Shown here: piece by piece, positions 35,551-44,040 of the stretch
Layout: the number at the start of each line of letters is the position of its first letter
How positions within the stretch are numbered: the first letter of the stretch is position 1
NCBI RefSeq assembly: GCF_023746535.1
Contig: NZ_CP098747.1
Coordinates: 1,246,364 to 1,310,363, forward strand
DNA: 64,000 nucleotides
Direction of reading: 5' to 3'
DNA from: Sneathiella marina
GTDB lineage: Bacteria; Pseudomonadota; Alphaproteobacteria; Sneathiellales; Sneathiellaceae
Position numbers and translations under genes: made by a program
Notes under the pieces: model-generated
The model's input: the letters and a program-made list of their open reading frames with translations, nothing else
The model's database searches: none
Told to the model about the DNA's origin: nothing

Positions 35551-35592
35551 TACCAATTGGTTCCTAATTATATATGTCATTTTACCGGTTGG
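35551..35592. promoter_or_regulatory. Paired TACC-NN-TTGG sites, candidate TetR operators
   Basis: TACCAATTGG (35551-35560) and TACCGGTTGG (35583-35592) lie 32 bases apart, three helical turns, between the TetR start at 35486 and the YHS gene start at 35676. They agree at 8 of 10 bases. CCAATTGG in the first is a perfect palindrome. Confidence 0.5.
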
Positions 35593-35675
35593 CAAATATC
35601 TCATTACTAAGGGTGCTGACGGAAAACATTAGTCCACAGAAAGGCGGCGGAAAATGCCGCAACAGGAGAATAAAA

Positions 35676-36152
35676 ATGATTAAGTTCTTACGGACCGTTC
35701 TAGTTGGTCTTGCTCTATCTACCGCATTCCTTACCTCAGCCTTCGCGGCAGGAAACGATGTAAATGCTACAACAACTGGTCTTGCAATGCGTGGATTTGA
35801 TCCGGTTTCCTATTTTCAAGATAGCGGCCCTGTCGCCGGTGATCTAAAATACACTGCCGAGTATAACGGCGCGACATACCGATTTGCTTCCAAAGCCAAC
35901 AAAGAAGAATTTGAAGCTGATCCAGTTGCTTTCGCGCCAGCATATGGTGGGTACTGCGCTTTTGGTACAGCCATGGGATTTAAATTTGATGGCGATCCTT
36001 CTATCTGGAAGATTGTTGACAAGAAATTGTACTTGAACCTTTCTCCAGCAGTTCAAAAACGCTGGGTAAGCGAAGAAGCTGACTTTATTGCGCAGGCTGA
36101 CACTAATTGGGTCAATATTAAAGACACAGCGCCAGAAGCCTTGCAGAAATAG
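35676..36152 (+). CDS. Secreted YHS-domain protein 1
   Basis: A 158-residue protein with a signal peptide ([24 protein letters not shown]) and one YHS domain, a small fold that can bind transition metals. Diagnostic parts are [42 protein letters not shown] and a C-terminal [19 protein letters not shown]. The ATG at 35676 has AGGAG upstream. An earlier in-frame start would put residues before the signal peptide. It lies 95 bases before bufA, and a paralogue lies just beyond the other end of the same locus, at 40792. Confidence 0.9.
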   Translation: MIKFLRTVLVGLALSTAFLTSAFAAGNDVNATTTGLAMRGFDPVSYFQDSGPVAGDLKYTAEYNGATYRFASKANKEEFEADPVAFAPAYGGYCAFGTAMGFKFDGDPSIWKIVDKKLYLNLSPAVQKRWVSEEADFIAQADTNWVNIKDTAPEALQK

Positions 36153-36168
36153 ATCGACTAACGATAAA

Positions 36169-36213
36169 GTCTCTGATTGCGGGAACAGGGCTAAACCTCT
36201 CGCAATTAGAGAC
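36169..36213 (+). repeat. Intercistronic 13-bp stem-loop between YHS1 and bufA
   Basis: GTCTCTGATTGCG (36169-36181) pairs with CGCAATTAGAGAC (36201-36213), with one G-U pair in RNA. No U-run follows, so it is more likely a transcript processing or stability element than a terminator. It lies 34 bases before the bufA start. Confidence 0.5.
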
Positions 36214-36247
36214 ATACGTATATTATCCTAATGAAAGGAAATTGATA

Positions 36248-36562
36248 ATGGCTTCAAAAACACTGACAGCAGTTGCTTTGGCGGGAGCTGTGACCGCTGC
36301 TTTGTCAACCGTTGCACTTACTACGAATACTGTAGAAGCAGCAGCAAAGGAAAAATGTTTCGGCGTTTCGCTGGCAGGAGAAAACGATTGTGCGGCTGGT
36401 CCAGGTACGACGTGTGCCGGAACATCAACAGTTGACTACCAAGGAAACGCTTGGAAACTGGTTCCTAAGGGAAGCTGTCTTTCAATGGAATTACCCAAAG
36501 ATAGTAACGGGAATGCGCGAGAAGGATCTCTGTCCGAACTAGATCGTGATCCAGCGGCCTAA
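36248..36562 (+). CDS. bufA: Bufferin precursor peptide (BufA1 type, DUF2282)
   Basis: A 104-residue exported precursor. A signal-like N-terminus ([22 protein letters not shown]) precedes a mature part with four cysteines (37, 48, 56, 77) in the DUF2282 pattern [18 protein letters not shown] followed by [10 protein letters not shown]. In the characterised relative from Caulobacter the two central cysteines become thiooxazoles through the BufB enzyme, and the product binds copper in the periplasm. The start at 36248 has AAAGGAA before it. bufB and bufC follow. Confidence 0.93.
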   Translation: MASKTLTAVALAGAVTAALSTVALTTNTVEAAAKEKCFGVSLAGENDCAAGPGTTCAGTSTVDYQGNAWKLVPKGSCLSMELPKDSNGNAREGSLSELDRDPAA

Positions 36563-36659
36563 CAGCAACACCTATGCTTCGCTGAAGTGCTTTATTCGCA
36601 ATTGATTTACTCTATTGGTGGTCATTGCAATACCGGACTTCAGCGTTAGCTGAGGACAA

Positions 36660-37550
36660 ATGGAAATGAATGCTCTTGAATCAACTATACCGCCACACTC
36701 ATTACTGCGAGCTGGCGCTGGTTTTAAACCGGAGCATTTTGAAGAGATCCTTCAGGGAAATCACAAATCCAGTTTGTTCGAAATTCATGCAGAAAATTAT
36801 ATGGGGGCCGGCGGCAGACCTCATCAAGTTCTCGAAAGTCTTCGCGCCGACTATCCAATTTCCTGCCATGGCGTTGGACTGTCAATTGGATCTGCGGAGG
36901 GGCTTGATCCAGCTCACTTGAAACGATTAAAAAAGATTTGCGACAGATATGAGCCAGTACTGTTTTCCGAGCATCTTGCCTGGAGTAGCCATAACGGTAG
37001 TTTTCTCAACGATTTACTGCCGCTGCCCTATACGGAAGAAACTGTTAAACTGGTGAGCGGTCACATTGACCAAATTCAGAATTGCCTTGGTCGACAGATG
37101 CTTCTGGAAAACCCTTCTTTATATCTTTCTTTCCATCAGAATAGCCTTTCGGAAATCGAATTCTTAAAAGAAGTCACTTCCCACACAGGGTGTGGTTTGT
37201 TGTTGGACGTGAACAATGTCTTTGTTTCGGCGACCAACCTCGGGTTTGATGCTCAAGAATATATTGCTGGATTTCCAGTCGACCTGGTTCAAGAAATCCA
37301 CCTTGCAGGTTTTTCAAAAGATCCAGAGACGACGGACAATTCTTTGCTAATAGATGCTCATAATCGGGAAGTAGCGGAACCTGTTTGGCAGCTCTATACG
37401 AATTTGATCGGACGCATAGGATCTATTCCAACTATCATCGAATGGGATAGTGATATTCCTCGCTGGAACATATTGAGCGCAGAAGTTCAAAAAGCTGAGC
37501 AGATCTTGAGGGCAGCATTGCCGTTACATGAGGCCCTCAATGTCCATTAA
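36660..37550 (+). CDS. bufB: MNIO-family peptide-modifying enzyme BufB (DUF692)
   Basis: This multinuclear non-heme iron oxidase has 296 residues, a TIM-barrel protein that converts cysteines of the BufA precursor to thiooxazoles. Likely metal ligands are in SCHGVGLSIG, LFSEHLAWSS, LLENPS, LLLDVNNVFVSATNLGFD, EIHLAGF, DAHNREV and IEWDSDIP. It needs the BufC partner for substrate recruitment in studied systems. It lies 97 bases after bufA and overlaps bufC. ATGs at 36660 and 36666 are both possible. Confidence 0.93.
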   Translation: MEMNALESTIPPHSLLRAGAGFKPEHFEEILQGNHKSSLFEIHAENYMGAGGRPHQVLESLRADYPISCHGVGLSIGSAEGLDPAHLKRLKKICDRYEPVLFSEHLAWSSHNGSFLNDLLPLPYTEETVKLVSGHIDQIQNCLGRQMLLENPSLYLSFHQNSLSEIEFLKEVTSHTGCGLLLDVNNVFVSATNLGFDAQEYIAGFPVDLVQEIHLAGFSKDPETTDNSLLIDAHNREVAEPVWQLYTNLIGRIGSIPTIIEWDSDIPRWNILSAEVQKAEQILRAALPLHEALNVH

Positions 37551-38304
37551 TCATTTGCAGAAGTCATTTTCTGGTGCGCTGCTAAATCCGGAAAATCTGC
37601 TACCTACGGAAATTATGGTTCGTGACGGCATTGATATTGCTAAACGATTTTCTGTCTATCAAAATAATGTTGTATCAAGCCTTATTACGGCCCTCAAGAC
37701 AGCCTTTCCAACAGTATTGAAAATTGTAGGAGATGAGTTTTTTAGTGCCATGGCAGCAGTATTCGTTCGGAAGTATCCGCCAAAGTCGCCTGTTTTGATG
37801 CTTTATGGCGATATGTTTCCAGACTTTCTGTCGAAGTTTGAACCGGTTGCAGATCTTCATTACCTACCTGAGGTGGCCTATCTCGAACAGTTGCGGCGAC
37901 AGGTCTATCATGCGGCGGATAAGGATTCCGTCTCGCAGCTTGCCTTTGCCGAGATTTCCGAGGCAGAATTTCAATCTCTGGTTCTTTCTATTCATCCGGC
38001 TTCGGCATTTGCCGTTTTCAAGTACCCAGTTGCCTCCATCTGGCATTGGAACAATGCAGAGACGGCGGCGGTGAAACCCGAAATTCCCTCCAATGGTGAA
38101 GAGGTTTTGGTCTGGCGGCTGGAAAATGATGTCAGAATGCGCCTTCTCTCTGTCGGTACTGTAAGTTTTATAAGAAATCTTCAGTGTAAATTGTCACTTG
38201 GTGAAAGCGCTGAAAGAGCAAGTGAGATTGAGGGATTTGACCTTACGAGTGCGATTGCAGCATTAATTGAAACCGGGCTGGTAACAGCCATAAACCGAGG
38301 ATAA
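37528..38304 (+). CDS. bufC: BufC partner protein (DUF2063)
   Basis: A 258-residue protein of the putative DNA-binding/DUF2063 family, which is the recognition partner of MNIO enzymes. Typical segments are GIDIAKRFSVYQNNVVSSLITAL near the start and DFLSKFEPVADLHYLPEVAYLE. It overlaps bufB by 23 bases (11 bases if the ATG at 37540 is used), which implies coupled translation. No nuclease or HTH signature beyond the family is seen. Confidence 0.9.
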   Translation: MRPSMSINHLQKSFSGALLNPENLLPTEIMVRDGIDIAKRFSVYQNNVVSSLITALKTAFPTVLKIVGDEFFSAMAAVFVRKYPPKSPVLMLYGDMFPDFLSKFEPVADLHYLPEVAYLEQLRRQVYHAADKDSVSQLAFAEISEAEFQSLVLSIHPASAFAVFKYPVASIWHWNNAETAAVKPEIPSNGEEVLVWRLENDVRMRLLSVGTVSFIRNLQCKLSLGESAERASEIEGFDLTSAIAALIETGLVTAINRG

Positions 38305-38310
38305 TGAACC

Positions 38311-38898
38311 ATGGCCAAACTTATGAGTACCGTCAGTAATGTTTATGCCGCCGTGTTCGGACCATTAGAAACAATGCTGCAAAACTGGCTTCCTGGTCTT
38401 GCGGCGCGCCTTATTTTCTCAAGCGTCCTCCTTGCTTTCTTTTGGCAATCCGCACTGACGAAGATCGGAGATAGTATATTCTCGCCTTCCGTTGGCGCGT
38501 ACGCACAGATTTTCCCCAAAGCGCTGGAAGCAGCAGAATATGACACAGACCAACTGTCTTCACTGCATACGGTCATAGTTTTTGCTGCAACATATGCTGA
38601 ATTTATTCTTCCAGCCTTGATACTTGTTGGTCTGGCGACACGCCTAGCTTCGATTGGTATGGCTGTAATGATAATTATCATGAGTATCGTCGATATCTTC
38701 GGACATAATATTGATGCCAAGACAATTGGTCAGCTGTTTGATCGTGTGCAAGATAGTGTTATCATGGATCAGCGGTTATTGTGGATGTTTCCATTAATCT
38801 ACCTCGTTGTTAAAGGGCCTGGTTTGATCTCACTTGATCAGATTTTCGTCTCAGTCTTTGGTCAGTCCAGGGATCAGAGAATGTCAATGTCAAATTAG
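38311..38898 (+). CDS. DoxX-family membrane protein of the bufferin locus
   Basis: A 195-residue inner-membrane protein with four hydrophobic segments in the DoxX arrangement (LAARLIFSSVLLAFFWQSALTKIG; ILPALILVGLATRLASIGMAV). DoxX proteins commonly accompany DUF2282-DUF692-DUF2063 genes. The role is unknown; handling of the redox state or export is possible. It starts six bases after bufC with GAGG in place. Confidence 0.88.
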   Translation: MAKLMSTVSNVYAAVFGPLETMLQNWLPGLAARLIFSSVLLAFFWQSALTKIGDSIFSPSVGAYAQIFPKALEAAEYDTDQLSSLHTVIVFAATYAEFILPALILVGLATRLASIGMAVMIIIMSIVDIFGHNIDAKTIGQLFDRVQDSVIMDQRLLWMFPLIYLVVKGPGLISLDQIFVSVFGQSRDQRMSMSN

Positions 38899-38974
38899 CC
38901 CTTTGAGGTGGTATTTTTTTGGTGCCTCTTGAAAATGGGAATTCTGTGTAAAGCCGTGTCAAAAGGAGAATGAT

Positions 38975-39601
38975 TTGGGCGATAGTTGCTGTGAAAAACA
39001 GATTGATGTGAGTGCTCTGAAGGACCGTCAGCGGCGGGTCTTGATTCAGGTTCTTTTGATCAACGCTGCAACTTTTGTAATGATGATATGCGCAGCTTAC
39101 TTCAGTGGGTCCTCGTCCCTGTTGTCAGGGGCATTGGATAATTTTGGTGATGCGCTGACATATGCACTAAGTTTGGCCGTCGTGGGGGCGAGCATTGCCA
39201 TGAAAGCGCGTGTTGCATTGTTTAAAGGCCTTCTGATATTCGGTGCCGCGGCGGCGGTGGCCGTTCAGGTTGCGTGGCGGGTGTCAAATGTTGAAGTCCC
39301 TATTTTTGAAACCATGGGCGTAGCCGCACTCCTCAATCTTGGGGCAAATCTCTTGTGTTTGCGTTTATTGTATCCTTATCGAAATGGTGACGTAAATATG
39401 ACGTCGGTATGGGAATGCTCGCGCAATGACGTTATGGAAGGACTTGCGGTCATTGCGGCAACATTGGCTGTCTGGGCGTTTAGCTCCGGATGGCCGGATA
39501 TATTGATTGCAATTGCACTGGTGATTTTATTCCTGCGCTCTGCCAGCCGTGTTCTCAGAAGTGCCTGGCGAGAACTCTATCCTCGCTCAGCCGCAGCGTA
39601 A
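38975..39601 (+). CDS. Cation-efflux-like membrane protein (transmembrane part only)
   Basis: A 208-residue membrane protein with five or six hydrophobic segments, resembling the transmembrane half of cation diffusion facilitators (SSLLSGALDNFGDALTYALSLAVVG; RNDVMEGLAVIAATLAVW). It lacks the usual cytoplasmic C-terminal domain. The N-terminus GDSCCEKQ holds a Cys pair that could take metal from BufA or a chaperone. The start is a TTG: AAGGAG lies six bases before it and no in-frame ATG is near. It is next in line after DoxX on the same strand. Confidence 0.8.
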   Translation: MGDSCCEKQIDVSALKDRQRRVLIQVLLINAATFVMMICAAYFSGSSSLLSGALDNFGDALTYALSLAVVGASIAMKARVALFKGLLIFGAAAAVAVQVAWRVSNVEVPIFETMGVAALLNLGANLLCLRLLYPYRNGDVNMTSVWECSRNDVMEGLAVIAATLAVWAFSSGWPDILIAIALVILFLRSASRVLRSAWRELYPRSAAA

Positions 39602-39630
39602 CGCGCTCAATATTCCATCGACTGCGTGTT

Positions 39631-39669
39631 AAATTTACATATCGTATCATCTTGCGAGACGATATGTAA
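39631..39669. promoter_or_regulatory. Candidate AraC operator with 11-bp inverted arms
   Basis: TTACATATCGT (39635-39645) and ACGATATGTAA (39659-39669) are perfect inverted arms 13 bases apart, ending 17 bases before the araC start. The left half, with flanks (39631-39650), recurs at 40615-40634 with one change in 20 bases. Confidence 0.65.
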
Positions 39670-39686
39670 TGGCTTATGCTTGATTT

Positions 39687-40616
39687 ATGGATACACTTGA
39701 TGATGTTTTAGATACACTTGATTTGAAGGGGGCATTCTATTTTCGAACCAACTTTTCGCCTCCCTGGGCCGTTGAAGTTCCTGAATTGCAGCAAGCAGCC
39801 CGATTTCACCTGGTCGTAGAGGGGCGGCTGCATATTCGATTTCCCTCTTCTGGTGAGCAAACTGTATTAGGCCCTGGGGATTTAATTGTGATCCCGAGAG
39901 GCCGCTCACATATTTTATCTGATGAAGCTGGTAAAACGGCGCCTTCTTTGGAAACAGTTCTCGCTGACGCTGGCTATACAGGGGACGGTGTTCTTGCAGT
40001 TGGTGATGGCGAGCCTCATGCTAAAACAAAACTCATATGCGGTCATTTTAGTTTCCGTCCCGAGGCAGATCATCCGATCCTAAATGCGTTACCTGATTTT
40101 CAGGTTATGACGGCATCAATGCGCGCTGAAAATGCCACATTGGACGAGGTCATCCGGATGTTAGTAAGACAGGTGTTCTCTGGAAGCAAAGTCGGGTCTG
40201 CGGCATCCGTGACAAGGTTATCGGAGGTCATGTTTATCGAATTGCTTAGAATTGGCATTGAGAACAACAAGCATTTGGAAACTGTACTTTCCGCCTTTAG
40301 TGATAGTCAGATAAGCCAGTCCCTGTCTCTGATGCATTCAAGGCCAGAGCATCTGTGGACTGTAGAAAGCTTGGCCCGTGAAATCGGAATGTCACGCAGC
40401 CGTTTCGCCAATCGTTTTCAATCCCTTCTAAAGATGGGCCCTATGTCCTATCTTGCGGACTGGAGGTTGCAGAAATCTCTTTTCCTTTTGCACAATTCGA
40501 AGAAATCCGTCCAAGAAATTTCTTCTGACTCCGGGTATCAGTCCCCAGCTGCCTTCACGCGCGCTTTTTCTGACAAATTTGGTATAGCGCCGACGAAATA
40601 TAGAAAATCAGCGTAA
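39687..40616 (+). CDS. AraC-family regulator with N-terminal cupin domain
   Basis: A 309-residue regulator. The N-terminal half is an AraC-type cupin (RFHLVVEGRLHIRFPSSGEQTVLGPGDLIVIPRGRSHIL). The C-terminal part has two helix-turn-helix units (WTVESLAREIGMSRSRFANRF; SVQEISSDSGYQSPAAFTRAFSDKFG). The subfamily regulates redox or solvent-stress genes in other bacteria. It is inside the bufferin locus on the same strand, with its own palindromic operator just upstream and a matching half-site downstream, before the second YHS gene. Confidence 0.92.
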   Translation: MDTLDDVLDTLDLKGAFYFRTNFSPPWAVEVPELQQAARFHLVVEGRLHIRFPSSGEQTVLGPGDLIVIPRGRSHILSDEAGKTAPSLETVLADAGYTGDGVLAVGDGEPHAKTKLICGHFSFRPEADHPILNALPDFQVMTASMRAENATLDEVIRMLVRQVFSGSKVGSAASVTRLSEVMFIELLRIGIENNKHLETVLSAFSDSQISQSLSLMHSRPEHLWTVESLAREIGMSRSRFANRFQSLLKMGPMSYLADWRLQKSLFLLHNSKKSVQEISSDSGYQSPAAFTRAFSDKFGIAPTKYRKSA

Positions 40617-40634
40617 ATTTGCATATCGTATCAT
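40615..40634 (+). promoter_or_regulatory. Repeat of the AraC site upstream of the second YHS gene
   Basis: AAATTTGCATATCGTATCAT differs at one base from 39631-39650. It begins in the stop codon of the araC gene and lies 158 bases before the YHS2 start. The inverted partner arm is absent here. Confidence 0.6.
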
Positions 40635-40791
40635 AAGTTTTGCTAAATACCCTTATTTCCGGCAAGATTATTGATTATTTGTACTAATCCGCTCATGTTT
40701 CATTCAAGCCAAGTGGCTAAAAGTTTTCGCGTAAAAATACTTTTTGGCACTTTTCTTGGCTGAATTTTAAATGCTCATGAAAGGAAATATA

Positions 40792-41274
40792 ATGTATAAA
40801 ATTTCGACGCTTGCTATCGTAACCCTGTTAAGCATGGGAACAGTTTCGACTGCGATTGCAGCAGATGAATTCAATACCTCTCCGGGTCTTACTGCGGTTG
40901 GCGCTCCGCTTGGTTTACATGGCGTAGATCCAGTGGCCTTTATAGATCTAGGAAATCGAGCTGATGGGTCGGCCGCTTTTACAGCCGTTCATGACGGTGT
41001 CGCATATTATTTCGCGTCAGAAGAAAACCTGGAAAAATTTGAGGATAACCCCGATCTATATGCGCCGCAAAATGGCGGGTTTTGCACCTATGGTGTTTCC
41101 GTCGGCAAAAAGTTTGATGGTGACCCTGATTATGCTTCAGTAATTGATGGAAAACTTTATGTGTTCCTGAATGAAGAAATTTTCAAAATTTACCAAAAAG
41201 ATATGGCGGGAACCATTTCCAAAGCAGAAACTCAATGGAAAGGCATTCAGAATACAGCTGCTATTGATCTGTAA
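40792..41274 (+). CDS. Secreted YHS-domain protein 2
   Basis: A 160-residue paralogue of the protein at 35676. It has a signal peptide (MYKISTLAIVTLLSMGTVSTAIAA) and a YHS domain with LHGVDPVAFIDLG, FASEENLEKFEDNPDLYAPQNGGFCTYGVSVGKKFDGDP and a C-terminal VIDGKLYVFLNEE. GFCTYG matches GYCAFG of the first copy, so the cysteine is conserved. The start at 40792 has AAAGGAA before it. The two copies bracket the bufferin genes, so both are probably part of one response. Confidence 0.9.
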   Translation: MYKISTLAIVTLLSMGTVSTAIAADEFNTSPGLTAVGAPLGLHGVDPVAFIDLGNRADGSAAFTAVHDGVAYYFASEENLEKFEDNPDLYAPQNGGFCTYGVSVGKKFDGDPDYASVIDGKLYVFLNEEIFKIYQKDMAGTISKAETQWKGIQNTAAIDL

Positions 41275-41284
41275 TAATTTTACT

Positions 41285-41316
41285 GCTGAAAGTGGACAGT
41301 AACATCCACTTTCAGC
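41285..41316. terminator. Hairpin between convergent YHS2 and aldehyde dehydrogenase genes
   Basis: A perfect 12-base stem (GCTGAAAGTGGA and its complement, 8-base loop) lies 10 bases after the YHS2 stop and 153 bases beyond the end of the convergent dehydrogenase gene. U-runs are weak on both sides, so termination efficiency is uncertain. Confidence 0.6.
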
Positions 41317-41469
41317 GTCAGCGGCGGATCGCATTAGCGCCATACCAGCCAAAAAAATTTTACACTTTCCCTCTAGATAAGGGAGGTTTTCATCAAACTC
41401 ACGTCAGTCAGAAAACCCTCTTCCTTTTAACAAAGATAATTCCGACAACAAGAGCGAGACAAAGATAAT

Positions 41470-42921
41470 CTATTCAGGATGTCCAGAAGCGATATAAGCA
41501 GTTTTGACAACCGTATAGAATTCAGCAGCGTAGGAACCTTGTTCCCGTGGTCCATAGGAACTGTCACCACGACCCCCAAACGGAACATGATAATCGGTTC
41601 CGGCAGTTGGTAAATTTACCATGACACAGCCAGTTCGGGCATTGCGACGAAAATGCGTTGCTCGCGCCAAGGAACGGGTGACTATTCCTGATGTCAGGCC
41701 AAAATTCGTATCATTTACCGTCGATAATGCCTCTTCATAGGAGCTAACCTTTATAACACTGGCAATTGGGGCAAACATTTCTTCCCGATTTATTCGCATT
41801 TCATTTTTTGTTCCGGCAAACACGGCAGGCGCCATGTAATATCCCTCCGTCGGCATTTCCAGCCTGTTGCCACCACATAGTAATTCAGCGCCTTCTTCCT
41901 TTCCGGCAGAGACATAGCTCAGGTTTTCCTCAAGCTGCTCTTGGCTGACAACTGGTCCTATCTGCGTTTGTCCGTCAAGGGCATGCCCAACTTTTAAGGC
42001 CTCTGCTCCTGCGACAAGCTTTTCAACGAATGCATCATGTACCCGGTCATGCACAATCAGTCGGGATGAAGCTGTGCATTTTTGTCCGGTGCCACCGAAC
42101 GCGCCGCCAAGAGCGACTGCTACGGCGATATCGAGATCCCCGTCGTCCATGACAGCAAGGGCATTTTTCGAACCCATTTCTAATTGTATTTTCGTAAAAT
42201 TCCGGACTGCTGCCATGGCGATCCCCTGGCCAACCGGAACCGATCCCGTGAAAGAAATAGCGTCTATTTTAGGGCTTTCCACAAGTCCCTGACCAACGGA
42301 GCGTCCGGACCCCATAACCAAATTGAAAAGGCCAGCCGGCAGGTTTTGTTTCTCGATGATTTCGGTTAAAGCTACTGCCGAAGCCGGAGTTGCGTTGGCC
42401 GGCTTCCAGATTACAGCATTCCCATAGGCGAGTGCCGGCGCTATTTTCCAGCTTGCAGTTGCTGTGGGGAAATTCCAGGGTGAAATGATCCCGACAACAC
42501 CAACCGGTTCGCGACGAATGTCAATTTCAATACCGTCGCGCACTGAATCCGCATTGTGCCCAATCTGTCTGAGAGTTTCCGCTGCATAATAGGTGAAGAA
42601 TTGACCCGCTCGATAGACTTCACCTTTCCCTTCAGCTAACGGTTTACCTTCCTCCCGTGATAAAAGCTCTCCCAATTCGGCTGAGCGCGCCATTAATTCG
42701 GTGCCAATGCCCATAAGAGCTTCGTATCGTCGTTCAATTCCGGACGATGCCCATTCTTGCTGAGCGGCGCGAGCGGAATCGAGAGCAGTTTCCAGCTGAT
42801 CTGAATTCGCCTGGGCAAAAAGGCCAATTACATCTGAAATATCTGACGGATTACGATTTTCGACTTCAGTGTCTCCGGCGACCCATTGACCACCAATATA
42901 ATTTTTCTTCTGATTTCCCAT
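41470..42921 (-). CDS. NAD(P)-dependent aldehyde dehydrogenase
   Basis: An enzyme of 483 residues, the normal length of the family. WNFPTATASWKIAPALAYGNA, QLEMGSKNALAVMDD (catalytic Glu region) and GGTGQKCTASSRL (catalytic Cys) are present. The segment EMGSKN in place of ELGGKN is seen in ketoglutaric-semialdehyde and some betaine-type dehydrogenases, so a semialdehyde substrate is likely. The ATG at 42921 is preferred to an upstream TTG. It is divergent from a LysR gene that may regulate it. Confidence 0.93.
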   Translation of the reverse strand: MGNQKKNYIGGQWVAGDTEVENRNPSDISDVIGLFAQANSDQLETALDSARAAQQEWASSGIERRYEALMGIGTELMARSAELGELLSREEGKPLAEGKGEVYRAGQFFTYYAAETLRQIGHNADSVRDGIEIDIRREPVGVVGIISPWNFPTATASWKIAPALAYGNAVIWKPANATPASAVALTEIIEKQNLPAGLFNLVMGSGRSVGQGLVESPKIDAISFTGSVPVGQGIAMAAVRNFTKIQLEMGSKNALAVMDDGDLDIAVAVALGGAFGGTGQKCTASSRLIVHDRVHDAFVEKLVAGAEALKVGHALDGQTQIGPVVSQEQLEENLSYVSAGKEEGAELLCGGNRLEMPTEGYYMAPAVFAGTKNEMRINREEMFAPIASVIKVSSYEEALSTVNDTNFGLTSGIVTRSLARATHFRRNARTGCVMVNLPTAGTDYHVPFGGRGDSSYGPREQGSYAAEFYTVVKTAYIASGHPE

Positions 42922-42958
42922 TCTATGGCCCTGTCCCAATCCCGTGTTGCAAATTCAG

Positions 42959-43019
42959 ATGGATAGGACTATGGACTTATCCATATATTTCAGTCAAATT
43001 TAAATAATTGTAAATTATT
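42959..43019. promoter_or_regulatory. Two dyads in the aldehyde dehydrogenase/LysR gap
   Basis: ATGGATA (42959-42965) and TATCCAT (42978-42984) form a 7-base inverted repeat, and AATAATT-GTA-AATTATT (43003-43019) is a perfect palindrome. Both lie between the divergent genes and are candidate LysR-binding sites. Confidence 0.45.
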
Positions 43020-43034
43020 CCAGGAAAACTGAAA

Positions 43035-43919
43035 TTGGCAATCAAAATTGAAATGCTCCGCTGCTTCACAATTGTGGCACGTGCTGGGAATCTGGCAGAT
43101 GCGGCGGATAAACTCGGACGGACACAGTCAGCCGTCTCAATGATGCTTAAACAGCTTGAAGCTCATCTGGACGGCGCGTTGTTTGAAACGGATCGAAAGA
43201 GTAAACTTACCTCTCTTGGGGTATTTGTTTTGGAGGAGGCTTCCCGAGAGATCGATCATTTTGATACTACGGTAACAGCAATTCAAAACTTCGCGCGCTC
43301 TCAGTCCGGCCTGGTTCGTATCGCTGCCGTTCCGTCCGTCGCGGCAGAAATACTTCCTTTGGCCATAAGAAAGTTTTTGACAGATCATCCGAAAGTCCAA
43401 GTCGATATTCGCGATATGGATTCAGTCGCTGTAATTCGAGAGCTTGAACGAGAGCAGGTTGATATAGGTTTAGCAACTGCCATAGAGCCCGGCTCCAATA
43501 TTTCTTCGCGAAAGTTGTTTACGGATACTTTCGGAGTTGTATGTCCTGAGGATCACCCCCTCGCGTACTCAAGTAAGCCCATCGACTGGGAGGAAATAGA
43601 AGAGTGGCCTTTAATCGCCAATGGTATTTGTCAGCAAATATCGGATATACGGTTCCAGAAATTTCTTGCTCAATCATCCCTGACAGTGCGAAATACAACA
43701 TCCTTAATTGCAATGGTTCGATCTGGTGTGGGCATAACCATCTTGCCGCGATTGGCTGTTGCAAATATTGACCAGCTCGCATTTGTTCATGTCAACGATC
43801 CCGCAGCTCATCGACAAATGGATATCCTTTCTAATACCCACACTTCCTTGTCGCCTGCAGCTAAAAGTTTTGAAGAAGCTATATACACAACGGCTCAAGA
43901 ATTGGCTCTGGTCTCATGA
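43035..43919 (+). CDS. LysR-family transcriptional regulator
   Basis: A 294-residue regulator with an N-terminal winged helix-turn-helix (GNLADAADKLGRTQSAVSMMLKQLE) and a periplasmic-binding-like effector domain (LVRIAAVPSVAAEILPLAI). The first codon is TTG with AGGA upstream, and an ATG at 43053 would shorten it by six residues. It is divergent from the aldehyde dehydrogenase gene, the usual LysR-target arrangement. Confidence 0.88.
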   Translation: MAIKIEMLRCFTIVARAGNLADAADKLGRTQSAVSMMLKQLEAHLDGALFETDRKSKLTSLGVFVLEEASREIDHFDTTVTAIQNFARSQSGLVRIAAVPSVAAEILPLAIRKFLTDHPKVQVDIRDMDSVAVIRELEREQVDIGLATAIEPGSNISSRKLFTDTFGVVCPEDHPLAYSSKPIDWEEIEEWPLIANGICQQISDIRFQKFLAQSSLTVRNTTSLIAMVRSGVGITILPRLAVANIDQLAFVHVNDPAAHRQMDILSNTHTSLSPAAKSFEEAIYTTAQELALVS

Positions 43920-44040
43920 CCCATTTGAAATAATCATTATTCACTTCTAAAAATCTTTTACGTTACAGTAGTATGACAATGCTAATATTAATTATGAATA
44001 ATTTATTGTTTGGGAGTATTGGCTAGAACTGGCGTAAAAA

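Noticed and set aside
40746-40760. A sigma54-like element (TTGGCAC...TTGGC) before the second YHS gene
   Set aside because: The spacing between the GG and GC elements is one base too long, and the -12 element is not TTGC at the correct position.
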